From: Nocardioides jejuensis
Lineage (GTDB): Bacteria > Actinomycetota > Actinomycetes > Propionibacteriales > Nocardioidaceae
NCBI RefSeq assembly: GCF_004337475.1
Contig: NZ_SJZJ01000010.1
Span: forward strand, 1 to 64,000
Direction: 5' to 3'
DNA length: 64,000 bases
Positions 25,354-33,218 of this stretch are shown here, in pieces (position 1 is the stretch's first letter; each line of letters starts with the position of its first letter). The position numbers were made by a program, and so were the translations under genes. The notes beneath the pieces were generated by a model. The model did not search any database and was not told the DNA's origin. It saw nothing but the letters and a program-made list of their open reading frames with translations.

Positions 25354-26564
25354 CCCTCGCCGCCTGGCCGGCGACCCGGGTCCCGGTCCTGACCGCCGAC
25401 GAGGCGCTTCGGGTGGCGCGCGAGCTCTCGCGCGACCTCGCTGCCTCGGCGTCCGTCCGGGACCGGGACCGGGCCCTGCCGCTGGCCGAGCTCGAGGCGG
25501 TCACCGCGTCGGGCCTGCTGGCGATCACCGTGCCGGCGGCGTACGGCGGTGCGGACCTGCCGGTCCGGGTCGTGGCGGAGGTGATCCGTCTGCTCGCGGC
25601 CGGTGACCCCAACGTCGCGCAGATCCCGCACAGCCACTTCGCCTACGTCAACGCGCTGCGCGAGCAGGGAGCGCCGGAGCAGCAGGCGTTCCTCTTCGGC
25701 GAGGTGCTGGCCGGTCGTCGGTTCGGCAACGCGCAGTCGGAGATCGGCACGAAGCACGTGCGCGACATCCGGACCACGCTGACGCCCGACCCGGGTCTCC
25801 CCGGGGCGTGGAGGCTGAACGGACTCAAGGGCTACGCCACCGGTGCGCTGCTCGCGCACTGGATCCCCGTGCTCGCCCGTCTCGACGTCGACGGGCCGCT
25901 GCACGTCGCCTGGGTCGAGCGGCACGCGCCCGGCGTGACCGTCGTCGACGACTGGGACGGCATGGGCCAGCGCACCACCGCCAGCGGTTCGGTGCGGCTC
26001 GAGGACGTGGCAGTAGCCGCGGACCGGGTCACGCCGTACCACCTGACGTTCGAGCGGCCCCAGACGTACGGCGCCTTCGCGCAGCTGCTGCACGCCGCGA
26101 TCGACGCCGGCATCGCCCGGGAGGCGTTGACCGAGGCGGCGGCGTTCGTCCGCACGAAGTCGCGTCCCTATCCGGACGCGCTCGTCGAGCGTGCGGCGGA
26201 CGACCCGCTCGTGGTCCAGGCGCTCGGTCAGGTCGAGGTGCAGGTGCGCGCCGGCGAGGCGTTGGTCCGCGAGGCCGCTGCTGCCGTCGACGAGGCGAAC
26301 CGGGATCTCACGCCGTCGGCGACGGGGGCCGCGAGCCTGGCCGTCGCGGCCGCGCGTGCGGCCACGACCGAGGCCGCCCTCGCCGCCGCAACGCGGCTCT
26401 TCGAGGTCGCGGGCACCCGCTCGGCGCTCGGTGCGCTCAACCTCGACCGGCACTGGCGCAATGCCCGCACCCACACGCTCCACGACCCCGCCGCGTGGAA
26501 GGTCCAGCACCTCGGTCGCTGGGTCGTCGACGGGGTTTTCCCGCCCAACCACGGACAGCTCTGA
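25350..26564 (+). CDS. SfnB-family sulfur acquisition flavoprotein, paralogue 3
   Basis: This 404-residue protein with the acyl-CoA dehydrogenase fold has the SfnB-like N-terminus and a conserved QIPHSHFAYV active-site stretch. SfnB family members accompany SfnG in dimethylsulfone utilisation clusters, but their reaction is not settled. The start ATG 25350 overlaps the sfnG stop. It is the third such flavoprotein in this block, each clearly divergent from the others. Confidence 0.88.
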   Translation: MTLAAWPATRVPVLTADEALRVARELSRDLAASASVRDRDRALPLAELEAVTASGLLAITVPAAYGGADLPVRVVAEVIRLLAAGDPNVAQIPHSHFAYVNALREQGAPEQQAFLFGEVLAGRRFGNAQSEIGTKHVRDIRTTLTPDPGLPGAWRLNGLKGYATGALLAHWIPVLARLDVDGPLHVAWVERHAPGVTVVDDWDGMGQRTTASGSVRLEDVAVAADRVTPYHLTFERPQTYGAFAQLLHAAIDAGIAREALTEAAAFVRTKSRPYPDALVERAADDPLVVQALGQVEVQVRAGEALVREAAAAVDEANRDLTPSATGAASLAVAAARAATTEAALAAATRLFEVAGTRSALGALNLDRHWRNARTHTLHDPAAWKVQHLGRWVVDGVFPPNHGQL

Positions 26565-26588
26565 TGGACATCTCGGAAGGCGATACCC

Positions 26589-27797
26589 ATGTCTGACCTC
26601 ACGTTCCACTGGTTCCTGCCGACGAACGGCGGTGACAGCCCCCAGGTCGTCGGCGGCGGCCACGGCCTGCCGGCCGAGCCTTCGGTGCGGCCCGCCTCCG
26701 TCCCCTACCTCGGCCAGGTGGCCCGCTCGGCCGAACAACTCGGCTTCGAGGCGGCGCTGACGCCGACTGGCGCCTGGTGCGAGGACGCCTGGCTCACGAC
26801 CGCGATGCTGGCCCCGCTCTCGGAGCGGTTGAAGTTCCTGGTCGCGTTCCGCCCCGGTCTGGTCTCGCCGTTGCTCGCCGCCCAGATGGCCGGCACGTTC
26901 CAGAACCTCACCGGCGGGCGGCTGCTGCTCAACGTCGTCGTCGGCGGGGAGAGTCACGAGCAGCGTGCGTACGGCGACTTCCTCGACAAGGACGAGCGGT
27001 ACGCCCGGTGCGGCGAGTTCCTCGACGTCGTCCGCCGGCTGTGGGCGGGGGAGAGCGTCACCTTCCAGGGTGAGCACCTCGCGCTGGCCGACGCGACCCT
27101 GGCGCAGCGGCCCGACCCGCTGCCGGAGATCTACTTCGGCGGCTCGTCGCCGGCTGCGCACGACGTCGCCGCGGAGCACGCCGACGTCTATCTGACGTGG
27201 GGTGAGCCGCCCGCGGCGGTGGCGCGCAAGGTCGAGGACATGCGCCGCCGTGCCGCCGAGCGTGGCCGTGAGCTGCGCTTCGGCATCCGCCTGCACGCCA
27301 TCGCCCGCGACACGCACGAGGAGGCGTGGGCCGAGGCCGACCGCCTGCTCAACGGCATCTCCGACGAGCAGATCGCCCGGGTGCAGGCGGGGCTGCGCCG
27401 CAGCGAGTCCGAGGGCCAGCGCCGGATGCTCGACCTCAACCGTGGCTCGCGCGACGGCCTCGAGGTCCACCCCGGCCTGTGGGCCGGCATCGGCCTGGTG
27501 CGCGGCGGTGCAGGCACGGCGCTGGTCGGGTCGCACCAGGAGGTCGCCGACCTCATCGAGGAGTACGCCGCCGTCGGCATCTCCGAGTTCATCCTCTCCG
27601 GCTACCCGCACCTCGAAGAGGCCTACCGCTTCGGCGAGGGCGTCCTTCCCGAGCTGGCCCGGCGCGGACGCTGGTCGCACCCGGCTCCGTCGCCGCTCGG
27701 GTTGCGGGGTGCCGCCGTCCCGTTCGGGGCGCCGTCCGCGGCATCAGCCGTGCCGGTGTCCCTCGTCTCCCAGGACCGCCAGGAGGTCCCCGCATGA
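26589..27797 (+). CDS. ssuD: Alkanesulfonate monooxygenase (SsuD/MsuD-like, luciferase family)
   Basis: This 402-residue FMNH2-dependent luciferase-family enzyme starts HWFLPTNGGDS and has the conserved AFRPGLVSPLLAAQM and NVVVGGES segments of SsuD. SsuD cleaves alkanesulfonates to sulfite and an aldehyde. Downstream of SfnG it would convert the C1 sulfonate or sulfinate product to sulfite. It starts at ATG 26589, with GGAAGG 8 nt upstream. The C-terminus is extended by about 30 residues beyond the usual end. It overlaps a tiny ORF by 4 bp. Confidence 0.93.
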   Translation: MSDLTFHWFLPTNGGDSPQVVGGGHGLPAEPSVRPASVPYLGQVARSAEQLGFEAALTPTGAWCEDAWLTTAMLAPLSERLKFLVAFRPGLVSPLLAAQMAGTFQNLTGGRLLLNVVVGGESHEQRAYGDFLDKDERYARCGEFLDVVRRLWAGESVTFQGEHLALADATLAQRPDPLPEIYFGGSSPAAHDVAAEHADVYLTWGEPPAAVARKVEDMRRRAAERGRELRFGIRLHAIARDTHEEAWAEADRLLNGISDEQIARVQAGLRRSESEGQRRMLDLNRGSRDGLEVHPGLWAGIGLVRGGAGTALVGSHQEVADLIEEYAAVGISEFILSGYPHLEEAYRFGEGVLPELARRGRWSHPAPSPLGLRGAAVPFGAPSAASAVPVSLVSQDRQEVPA

Positions 27798-27850
27798 TCA
27801 CCCCACTCGACCACTCGCTGCGCTCGCGCTCGATCGGGGACCCCGCATGA
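27794..27850 (+). CDS. Micro-ORF (18 aa) coupled at both ends by ATGA overlaps
   Basis: An 18-codon ORF starts in the ATGA of the ssuD stop and ends in the ATGA that opens the flavin reductase gene. It encodes MITPLDHSLRSRSIGDPA, which has no recognisable domain. The arrangement would let ribosomes pass from ssuD to the reductase by reinitiation. It could be only a translational bridge or a remnant. It is not called by usual criteria, so confidence in a functional peptide is low. Confidence 0.4.
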   Translation: MITPLDHSLRSRSIGDPA

Positions 27851-28416
27851 CACTCGCTCCCGTCCCGGACATCACCGAGGCGCTGCCCGCGCTCGACGCT
27901 GCGACGCTCCGCCACGCCTTCGGCCACTACCCGTCGGGCGTCGTCGCTGTCGGCGCGCACGTCGACGGGCAGCTCGTCGGCATCGCGGCGTCGTCGTTCA
28001 CCTCGGTCTCGCTCGACCCGCCGCTCGTCTCGGTCGCGGTCTCGCGCACGAGCAACACCTGGCCGGCGTTGCGGGAGGCCGGTGAGATCGGTGTCTCCGT
28101 GCTGGCCGACCACCACGACGTGGTCTGCCGTCAGCTCGCCGGACCGGCCGACCAGCGGTTCGCGGGTCTTCGCTTCTCGGTCTCCGGTGGAGGGGCGGTG
28201 CTGCTGCGCGAGTCGGTGTCGACGTTCACGACCGTGCTCCACGACGAGATCGAGGCGGGTGACCACGTGATCGCGCTGCTCCGGGTGGTGTCCGTCGACG
28301 CCGGCGAGGGGGAGCACCCGCTGGTCTTCCACCGGTCGGCGTTCGCGCAGCTGGATCGTGGTGGCCTCGACCCGGCCCGGCTGAATGGCCGGATCAACGG
28401 CCAGCCGGTCGACTGA
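27847..28416 (+). CDS. Flavin reductase-like protein
   Basis: This 189-residue protein of the flavin reductase-like (HpaC/SsuE-type fold) family has RHAFGHYPSGVVAVGA, SFTSVSLDPPLVSVAVS and a C-terminal strand pair. It reduces FMN or FAD with NAD(P)H and supplies reduced flavin to two-component monooxygenases. Located at the end of the sfnG-ssuD operon, it probably serves all five sulfur monooxygenases of the block. The start at ATG 27847 is coupled to the preceding micro-ORF. Confidence 0.92.
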   Translation: MTLAPVPDITEALPALDAATLRHAFGHYPSGVVAVGAHVDGQLVGIAASSFTSVSLDPPLVSVAVSRTSNTWPALREAGEIGVSVLADHHDVVCRQLAGPADQRFAGLRFSVSGGGAVLLRESVSTFTTVLHDEIEAGDHVIALLRVVSVDAGEGEHPLVFHRSAFAQLDRGGLDPARLNGRINGQPVD

Positions 28417-28441
28417 CGGGGGCCGTCGATACGCTGGCGGC

Positions 28442-29803
28442 GTGAAGAAGGTCCTCGTCATCGGCGGCGGTATCGCCGGGCTCACCGCGGCGTGGGACCT
28501 CTCCGTCGACCACGACGTCACCGTCCTCGAGGCGAGTGACCGTGTCGGCGGCAAGCTCCGCCTCGAGAAGGTCGCCGGTGCCCGGGTCGACGTCGGCGCC
28601 GAGGCCATGCTCAACCGGCGGCCCGAGGGCGTCGCGCTGGCCCGCGAGGTCGGGCTCGCGATCGAGCACCCGGCGATTGCGTCCTCGCGGCTCTGGGTGG
28701 GTGATGAGCTCAAGCCGCTGCCGCGTTCGCTGATGGGCGTGCCGCTCGATGTGTCCGAGCTGGCTGCGTCGGGGGTCCTGTCACCTGCCGGGATGGAGCG
28801 CGTCCTGGCCGAGCCGGACATCGCACCGTCCGACCTGACCGCCGACGTCTCGGTTGGGGCGCTGGTGGGGGAGCGCTTCGGCGACGAGGTCGTCGACCGG
28901 CTCGTCGAGCCGCTGCTCGGAGGGGTCTACGCCGGCCGCGCCCGCGAGATCTCGGCCCGGGCTGCGGTCCCGCAGCTCGTCGCGATGGCGGCCCGCGGAT
29001 CGCTGACCGCCGCGGCTGCCGCCCTGCCCGTGTCCGATGTGCCTGTCTTCGCCGGCATCCCCGGAGGCATGGGACGCCTGCCCGAGGCGCTGGCGTCCTC
29101 GGCCCGCTTCGCGGTCCGCACAGGTGCGTCCGTCGAACGCATCTCGCGCGCCGGCTCCGGATTCCGTGTGCACGTCGACGGTGAGCTCCTCGAAGCGGAT
29201 GCGGTGGTCGTCGCCACCCAGGCGGCGCCGTCCGCTGTGCTGCTGATGGACCTGGTGCCCGATGCAGCGGCCGCCCTCGCGCGCATTGAGTCGGCGGACG
29301 TCGTCGTGGTGACGTTCGCGGTCCGCGAGGTCGAGGCCCGGCCTCTCCTGGAGCTGGGTGCCTCCGGCTTCCTCGTGCCGCCGGGGGAGCGGCGCGCGAT
29401 CAAGGCGTCGACCTGGTCCTTCGCCAAGTGGGACTGGGTCCGCGCGGCCGGCCGCGGAGCGGGCGCCTACGGCGAGGACCTGCTCTACCTCCGCACCTCT
29501 CTCGGCCGGCACCGCGAGCGCGTGCTGCAGCTGACGGACCACCACCTCGAGGTCGGCTCGCTCGCCGACCTGCACGCCGCGACCGGCGTCCGGCTCGAGC
29601 CGGTCGCCACGCACGTGCAGCGCTGGCAGGCCGGTCTCCCGCAGTACGCCGTCGGCCACCTGGACGTCGTCGCCGGCATCCGCGCCGAGGTCGAGGCGGT
29701 GCCGGGGCTGGCGGTCTGCGGTGCGGCGTACGACGGGGTCGGCATCCCGGCGGTCATCGGATCGGCCCGCCGTGCGGCCGCGCAGGTGCGGTCGGCAGAA
29801 TAG
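28442..29803 (+). CDS. hemG: Protoporphyrinogen/coproporphyrinogen oxidase (HemG/CgoX)
   Basis: This 453-residue FAD enzyme of the haem pathway opens at the N-terminal dinucleotide loop [11 protein letters not shown] (about residues 8-18) and ends with the C-terminal FAD segment [22 protein letters not shown]. In actinobacteria with HemQ it oxidises coproporphyrinogen III to coproporphyrin III. The start is GTG 28442; upstream in-frame residues belong to the tail of the previous gene's region. It lies 25 bp after the sulfur operon and 5 bp before hemQ. It may be cotranscribed with either, so haem synthesis may be coupled to the sulfur block. Confidence 0.94.
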   Translation: MKKVLVIGGGIAGLTAAWDLSVDHDVTVLEASDRVGGKLRLEKVAGARVDVGAEAMLNRRPEGVALAREVGLAIEHPAIASSRLWVGDELKPLPRSLMGVPLDVSELAASGVLSPAGMERVLAEPDIAPSDLTADVSVGALVGERFGDEVVDRLVEPLLGGVYAGRAREISARAAVPQLVAMAARGSLTAAAAALPVSDVPVFAGIPGGMGRLPEALASSARFAVRTGASVERISRAGSGFRVHVDGELLEADAVVVATQAAPSAVLLMDLVPDAAAALARIESADVVVVTFAVREVEARPLLELGASGFLVPPGERRAIKASTWSFAKWDWVRAAGRGAGAYGEDLLYLRTSLGRHRERVLQLTDHHLEVGSLADLHAATGVRLEPVATHVQRWQAGLPQYAVGHLDVVAGIRAEVEAVPGLAVCGAAYDGVGIPAVIGSARRAAAQVRSAE

Positions 29804-29808
29804 GGGCC

Positions 29809-30564
29809 ATGACCGACGCTCCCGTGCAGCCGACTGACGCAGATCCGCAGGCGCACATCCAGTCCAACGCCGCGAAGATCAACGAGCTCAACGCGACGAT
29901 CCGCTACACGATGTGGAGCGTCTTCAAGCTCGAGTCGGTCTACGGCGACACCGACGAAGGCGTGCGCGAGGCCGAGGCGGTCGAGCTCCAGCGCCTCCTC
30001 GAGGACCTTGCTGCTGCCGACGTCACGACCCGCGGTGTCTACGACGTCGCCGGTCTGCGTGCCGACGCCGACGTCATGTTCTGGATCCACGCGGCCACGG
30101 CCGAGGCGCTGCAGTCGGCGTACCACCGGATCCGTCGGACGGCGTTCGGTCGCCGCCTCGCGCCGGTCTGGTCGCAGATGGCGCTGCACCGCCCGGCGGA
30201 GTTCAACCGCTCGCACCTGCCGGCGTTCCTTGCCGATGAGCGGGCCCACGGCTACGCGGCGGTCTACCCGTTCGTGCGCTCCTACGAGTGGTACCTCCTC
30301 GACGACAAGGAGCGCCGTCGCCTGCTCGCCGAGCACGGTGGCATGGCCCGCGACTACCCCGACGTCCGCGCCAACACGGTGCCGGCGTTCGCGCTCGGCG
30401 ACTACGAGTGGATGCTCGCCTTCGAGGCCGACGACCTCTCGCGCATCGTCGACCTGATGCGCCACCTGCGTGGCTCCGAGACCCGCCGCCATGTGCGCGA
30501 GGAGGTGCCCTTCTACACCGGGCGCCGCGTCGAGGTTGCGGACCTGATCACCGCCCTGCCCTGA
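29809..30564 (+). CDS. hemQ: Coproheme decarboxylase (HemQ, chlorite-dismutase-like)
   Basis: This 251-residue protein with the chlorite-dismutase fold oxidatively decarboxylates coproheme to haem b, the last step of the coproporphyrin-dependent pathway. Diagnostic segments are RYTMWSVFK near the N-terminus, SEWYLL-like [10 protein letters not shown] and the [19 protein letters not shown] region. It begins at ATG 29809, 5 bp after hemG. A terminator at 30577-30609 closes the unit. Confidence 0.95.
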   Translation: MTDAPVQPTDADPQAHIQSNAAKINELNATIRYTMWSVFKLESVYGDTDEGVREAEAVELQRLLEDLAAADVTTRGVYDVAGLRADADVMFWIHAATAEALQSAYHRIRRTAFGRRLAPVWSQMALHRPAEFNRSHLPAFLADERAHGYAAVYPFVRSYEWYLLDDKERRRLLAEHGGMARDYPDVRANTVPAFALGDYEWMLAFEADDLSRIVDLMRHLRGSETRRHVREEVPFYTGRRVEVADLITALP

Positions 30565-30576
30565 TCGCAGCTGCCG

Positions 30577-30609
30577 CGACCGCCGTTCCCCGGGAGGGGG
30601 CGGCGGTCG
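30577..30609 (+). terminator. Terminator after hemQ
   Basis: Perfect 9-bp arms (CGACCGCCG, 30577-30585, with 30601-30609) have additional C/G pairing inside the loop and are followed by TTGCATTT. Confidence 0.7.
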
Positions 30610-30626
30610 TTGCATTTCGGCGAGCG

Positions 30627-30663
30627 CATTGCAAAGTCGAGTAAAATCATCTACATTGAATAC
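30627..30663 (+). promoter_or_regulatory. Promoter of the cysteine dioxygenase unit with the AAAGTCGAGTWA motif (copy 2)
   Basis: -35-like TTGCAA (30629-30634), a 17-bp spacer and -10-like TACATT (30652-30657) predict a start at about 30664, the A of the leader peptide ATG. The motif AAAGTCGAGTAAAATC overlaps the -35 element and fills the spacer. Confidence 0.6.
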
Positions 30664-30705
30664 ATGTTGCCGAGGATGACACCGCGCCGGTCTGGCTGTC
30701 GTTGA
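30664..30705 (+). CDS. Probable leaderless leader peptide (13 aa) of the cysteine dioxygenase gene
   Basis: A 14-codon ORF begins at the predicted transcription start and ends Gly-Cys-Arg-stop, a shorter version of the Cys-Arg-stop ending of the leader peptide at 18675. A perfect 12-bp GC hairpin (30764-30793) follows before the ribosome site of the dioxygenase. Leaderless cysteine-sensing leader ORFs are known in mycobacteria; this one has only one Cys codon, so the assignment is less sure. Confidence 0.5.
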   Translation: MLPRMTPRRSGCR

Positions 30706-30763
30706 CGGACCTCTCCGCGCCGTACGCCGCGCGCGGAATCCACCCCCTGTCACCCGGCAACCC

Positions 30764-30793
30764 GGGGCCCGCGCCCGCCACGGCGCGGGCCCC
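30764..30793 (+). promoter_or_regulatory. Strong hairpin between leader peptide and cysteine dioxygenase
   Basis: A perfect 12-bp stem made only of G and C (30764-30775 with 30782-30793) and a 6-nt loop end 10 nt before the CCAGGAG ribosome site. It has no U-tract. It fits an attenuator or translation-control element. Confidence 0.6.
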
Positions 30794-30815
30794 ACTCACC
30801 CCTCCAGGAGTTCCG

Positions 30816-31331
30816 ATGAACCTCTCCCTCCCGACGTCCGACCAGTTCCGCGCTGCGCAGGCGCGCACCTCGCAGGGTCGCCCGACCCGTGCCCGCCTCG
30901 ACCACCTCGTCCGCGTCATCGAGGACAACGCAGATCGCGCGGACCTGCGCGAGCTCGCCCCGGTGCTCGCGCCGGATGCGACCGAGCGGGAGTTCCTCCT
31001 GCTCGAGGAGACCGACGAGCACCAGCTCTGGTTGATCACCTGGCCAGCGGGCGCCAGCACGGGGTGGCACGACCACGGCTCGGCGTCCGGGGCGTTCACG
31101 GTGCTCGAGGGTCGTCTCGTCGAGCAGAACTGGGGCGGCGGCCTCAAGCTCGCCCAGGTGACCAGTAACTCGATCCGCGTGCACGGCGCCGGTCACGTGC
31201 ACGACGTGCAGAACCGCAGCGGCGGCCCGGTCATCTCCCTCCACGCGTACGGCGCGCGGCTGGACGCCATGAACCACTACGAGTTCCTCGGCGACCGGAT
31301 CCGCCTGATCTCGGCGGAGACGGGTCGCTGA
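30816..31331 (+). CDS. Cysteine dioxygenase family protein
   Basis: This 171-residue cupin-fold iron enzyme has the metal-binding HDHG (His85, His87) and a third His in GHVHD (127 or 129). Bacterial cysteine dioxygenases convert cysteine to cysteine sulfinate; related thiol dioxygenases use other thiols. It starts at ATG 30816, with CCAGGAG 6 nt upstream. It is preceded by a leader peptide, a strong hairpin and the motif shared with the sfnG operon. A role in lowering excess cysteine or feeding sulfinate metabolism is inferred. Confidence 0.9.
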   Translation: MNLSLPTSDQFRAAQARTSQGRPTRARLDHLVRVIEDNADRADLRELAPVLAPDATEREFLLLEETDEHQLWLITWPAGASTGWHDHGSASGAFTVLEGRLVEQNWGGGLKLAQVTSNSIRVHGAGHVHDVQNRSGGPVISLHAYGARLDAMNHYEFLGDRIRLISAETGR

Positions 31332-31346
31332 GTCAGGTCCTCAGTC

Positions 31347-31386
31347 GCTGAGGTGTCGCTCTTCAGTCCTCGGGCGACGCCTCAGC
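31347..31386. terminator. Hairpin between convergent genes
   Basis: 13-bp arms (31347-31359 and 31374-31386, one G-U pair) lie between the cysteine dioxygenase gene and the convergent 70-residue gene, overlapping the latter's stop. Confidence 0.65.
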
Positions 31387-31594
31387 GGCCGATGGCTTCC
31401 TTGCCCTTGGCCAGGGCGGTGGCGGCGATGTCTGCGGCCGATGCGGCGATGCCGCTGGCGCCGCCGGAGACGTCGCCCTTCAGGGCCTCGCCAGCGTGGT
31501 AGATCATCTCGGCGGCGTTGTCGGTCGCGTTGGCGGCGATGTCGCGCGCAGCGTCCAGTGCGGCGTCGAGCGTCTCGCGGGGGTCCATGCCCAT
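31382..31594 (-). CDS. Small Ala-rich helical protein (70 aa)
   Basis: This 70-residue soluble protein is strongly Ala-rich, with repeated small helical segments and a short Gly/Ser break in the middle. It has no known motif. The ATG at 31594 is preferred to the internal Met at 31588, because an AGGAGG lies 9 nt upstream. It stands between the cysteine dioxygenase and msrB genes, 71 bp before the msrB stop. It is probably a real small gene of unknown role, perhaps stress-related. Confidence 0.75.
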   Translation of the reverse strand: MGMDPRETLDAALDAARDIAANATDNAAEMIYHAGEALKGDVSGGASGIAASAADIAATALAKGKEAIGR

Positions 31595-31665
31595 TGTCGG
31601 ATTCCTCCTGATCGGGATCTCGCGCCGAGCGTAGGTCGCGAACGCCCCGAAGGGAATGGCTGACC

Positions 31666-32067
31666 TCAGCTGGAGCGCGGCTCGAGCGTCAGGGCGATCG
31701 AGTTGATGCAGTAGCGGTCACCTGTGGGGGTGCCGTAGCCGTCGGGGAAGACGTGCCCGAGGTGGGACCCGCAGTTGGCGCACCGCACCTCGGTGCGCTT
31801 CATGCCGTGGCTGGTGTCCTCGATGTACTCGATCGCCTCCGACTCCGGCTGGTAGAACGACGGCCAGCCGCAGCCGGAGTGGAACTTCGTGTCGCTGCGG
31901 AAGAGCTCGGCCTGGCAGGCCTTGCAGCGGTAGACACCGGTCGTCTCGGTGTCGGTGTACTCACCGGTGAACGCCCGCTCCGTGCCCGCCTTGCGGAGCA
32001 CCTGGTACTCCGCCGGGGAGAGCTGCTCGCGCCACTCGTCGTCGCTCTTGGAAACCTCGTAACCCAC
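31666..32067 (-). CDS. msrB: Peptide-methionine (R)-S-oxide reductase
   Basis: This 133-residue MsrB reduces methionine-R-sulfoxide in proteins. It has both Zn-binding CxxC pairs (C48/C51 and C96/C99) and the catalytic Cys120 in RYCINS. The GTG at 32067 gives the usual MsrB length. Its place next to the hem genes matches the mycobacterial arrangement I remember. No MsrA is nearby. Confidence 0.95.
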   Translation of the reverse strand: MGYEVSKSDDEWREQLSPAEYQVLRKAGTERAFTGEYTDTETTGVYRCKACQAELFRSDTKFHSGCGWPSFYQPESEAIEYIEDTSHGMKRTEVRCANCGSHLGHVFPDGYGTPTGDRYCINSIALTLEPRSS

Positions 32068-32105
32068 GCCCCGAGAGTACGCCGCAGCCCCAGCCGCTGG
32101 GGAGG

Positions 32106-33140
32106 TCAGGCAACCACCAGCTCGACGGGTACGCCGAGGAACCGCCCGTAGCGCTCTGCCTCGACGTCGAGCGCCGCCAGTGCCCGGCGGTCGAGTGGTC
32201 GCCCGGCCGTCACCGTCACGGCCGCAGACCGGGCGCCGACCTTGCGGGTCCATGATCCGGCGAGCGCCCCGTCGGTGAAGAGCAGGCCGGTGGCCCGGAG
32301 GAAGGCGCCGACGTCGCCGTCGATGCCGGCGTAGTCCTCCGGGGAGCGGGTGTAGGAGATGGCCTCGTCGAAGTTGGCGAGCAGCATTGCGGCCGGCACG
32401 TCGACCTCCGCGACGGGCTCCGTGGCGAAGAGCTCGCCGTCGATCGGCTCCAGCTCCCCGAGCTCGAACGCGCGGCGCGCCTGGGTCACCGTGAGCGTCG
32501 ACCACCACGCCAGATCCTGCGGGGTCACGGGGCCGTGACCCCGCGTGTAGGTGCGTGCCAGCCAGGCCAGGCGCTCGTCCGGGGTCCGTCGGGACGCGGG
32601 GAGCGAGGCCGCGACGTAGGTGTGGTGCTTGCCGCGCAGCGGTCCGCTGTGGATCTCGCCGGTCAGCTCGGCCTCGATCATGACGTGGGCCATCGAGTTG
32701 CCGACGCGCACAAAACCCGCCTCGGTGAGCCGTGCCTCGACCTCGGGTCGCGTCAGCGGCCCCTCCGCCCGGATGGCCTCGATGGCCAGCCCGGCCCAGT
32801 GCTCGCTCGCCTCCGGAGTCAGCCCGAGGCTGCGGTTGCCGCTCGCCATGACCTGGCGCACGCGGGGAGCGGTCACCTCGAGGAGGTCGCGCAGGTCGGC
32901 GTGGAGGACGTGGTGCCAGGTCGGCCGCAGCACGTGCGTGCGCACGAACGCCCCGCCCGCGAACGCCTCCTCGACCTCGGCCAGGGTCGCATCGCAACGC
33001 CGGCCGATAGCCCACAGCGACATGTCGTGCAGCTGGGACTGGACGGCGCCGAGATGCCCGACCACCTCGCCGGGGCCGCCAAGTGGCGCACCGACGAGGT
33101 GCTGCGGCCCGAGTCGGCAGGAAGCGAGCGATGCCCTCAT
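32106..33140 (-). CDS. Winged-helix DNA-binding domain protein (HTH_42 / AlkZ-like)
   Basis: This 344-residue protein of the winged-helix family includes AlkZ and YcaQ DNA glycosylases, which unhook interstrand crosslinks. Visible segments are HLGAVQSQLHDMSLWAIGRR and RPTWHHVLHADLRDLL near the N-terminus, where the catalytic QxQ-type pocket lies (Gln34 and Gln36 in AVQSQ). A lesion-repair role is plausible beside the LigD polymerase but unproven. The start is ATG 33140, and the gene is divergent from the ligD gene. Confidence 0.82.
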   Translation of the reverse strand: MRASLASCRLGPQHLVGAPLGGPGEVVGHLGAVQSQLHDMSLWAIGRRCDATLAEVEEAFAGGAFVRTHVLRPTWHHVLHADLRDLLEVTAPRVRQVMASGNRSLGLTPEASEHWAGLAIEAIRAEGPLTRPEVEARLTEAGFVRVGNSMAHVMIEAELTGEIHSGPLRGKHHTYVAASLPASRRTPDERLAWLARTYTRGHGPVTPQDLAWWSTLTVTQARRAFELGELEPIDGELFATEPVAEVDVPAAMLLANFDEAISYTRSPEDYAGIDGDVGAFLRATGLLFTDGALAGSWTRKVGARSAAVTVTAGRPLDRRALAALDVEAERYGRFLGVPVELVVA

Positions 33141-33218
33141 GCGGCGATCGTGCCACCGACCACTGACAGCCGCGGGTGACACCCCGCGTCCGTCGGCACC
33201 GGCCAGTAGGTTGGCCCC

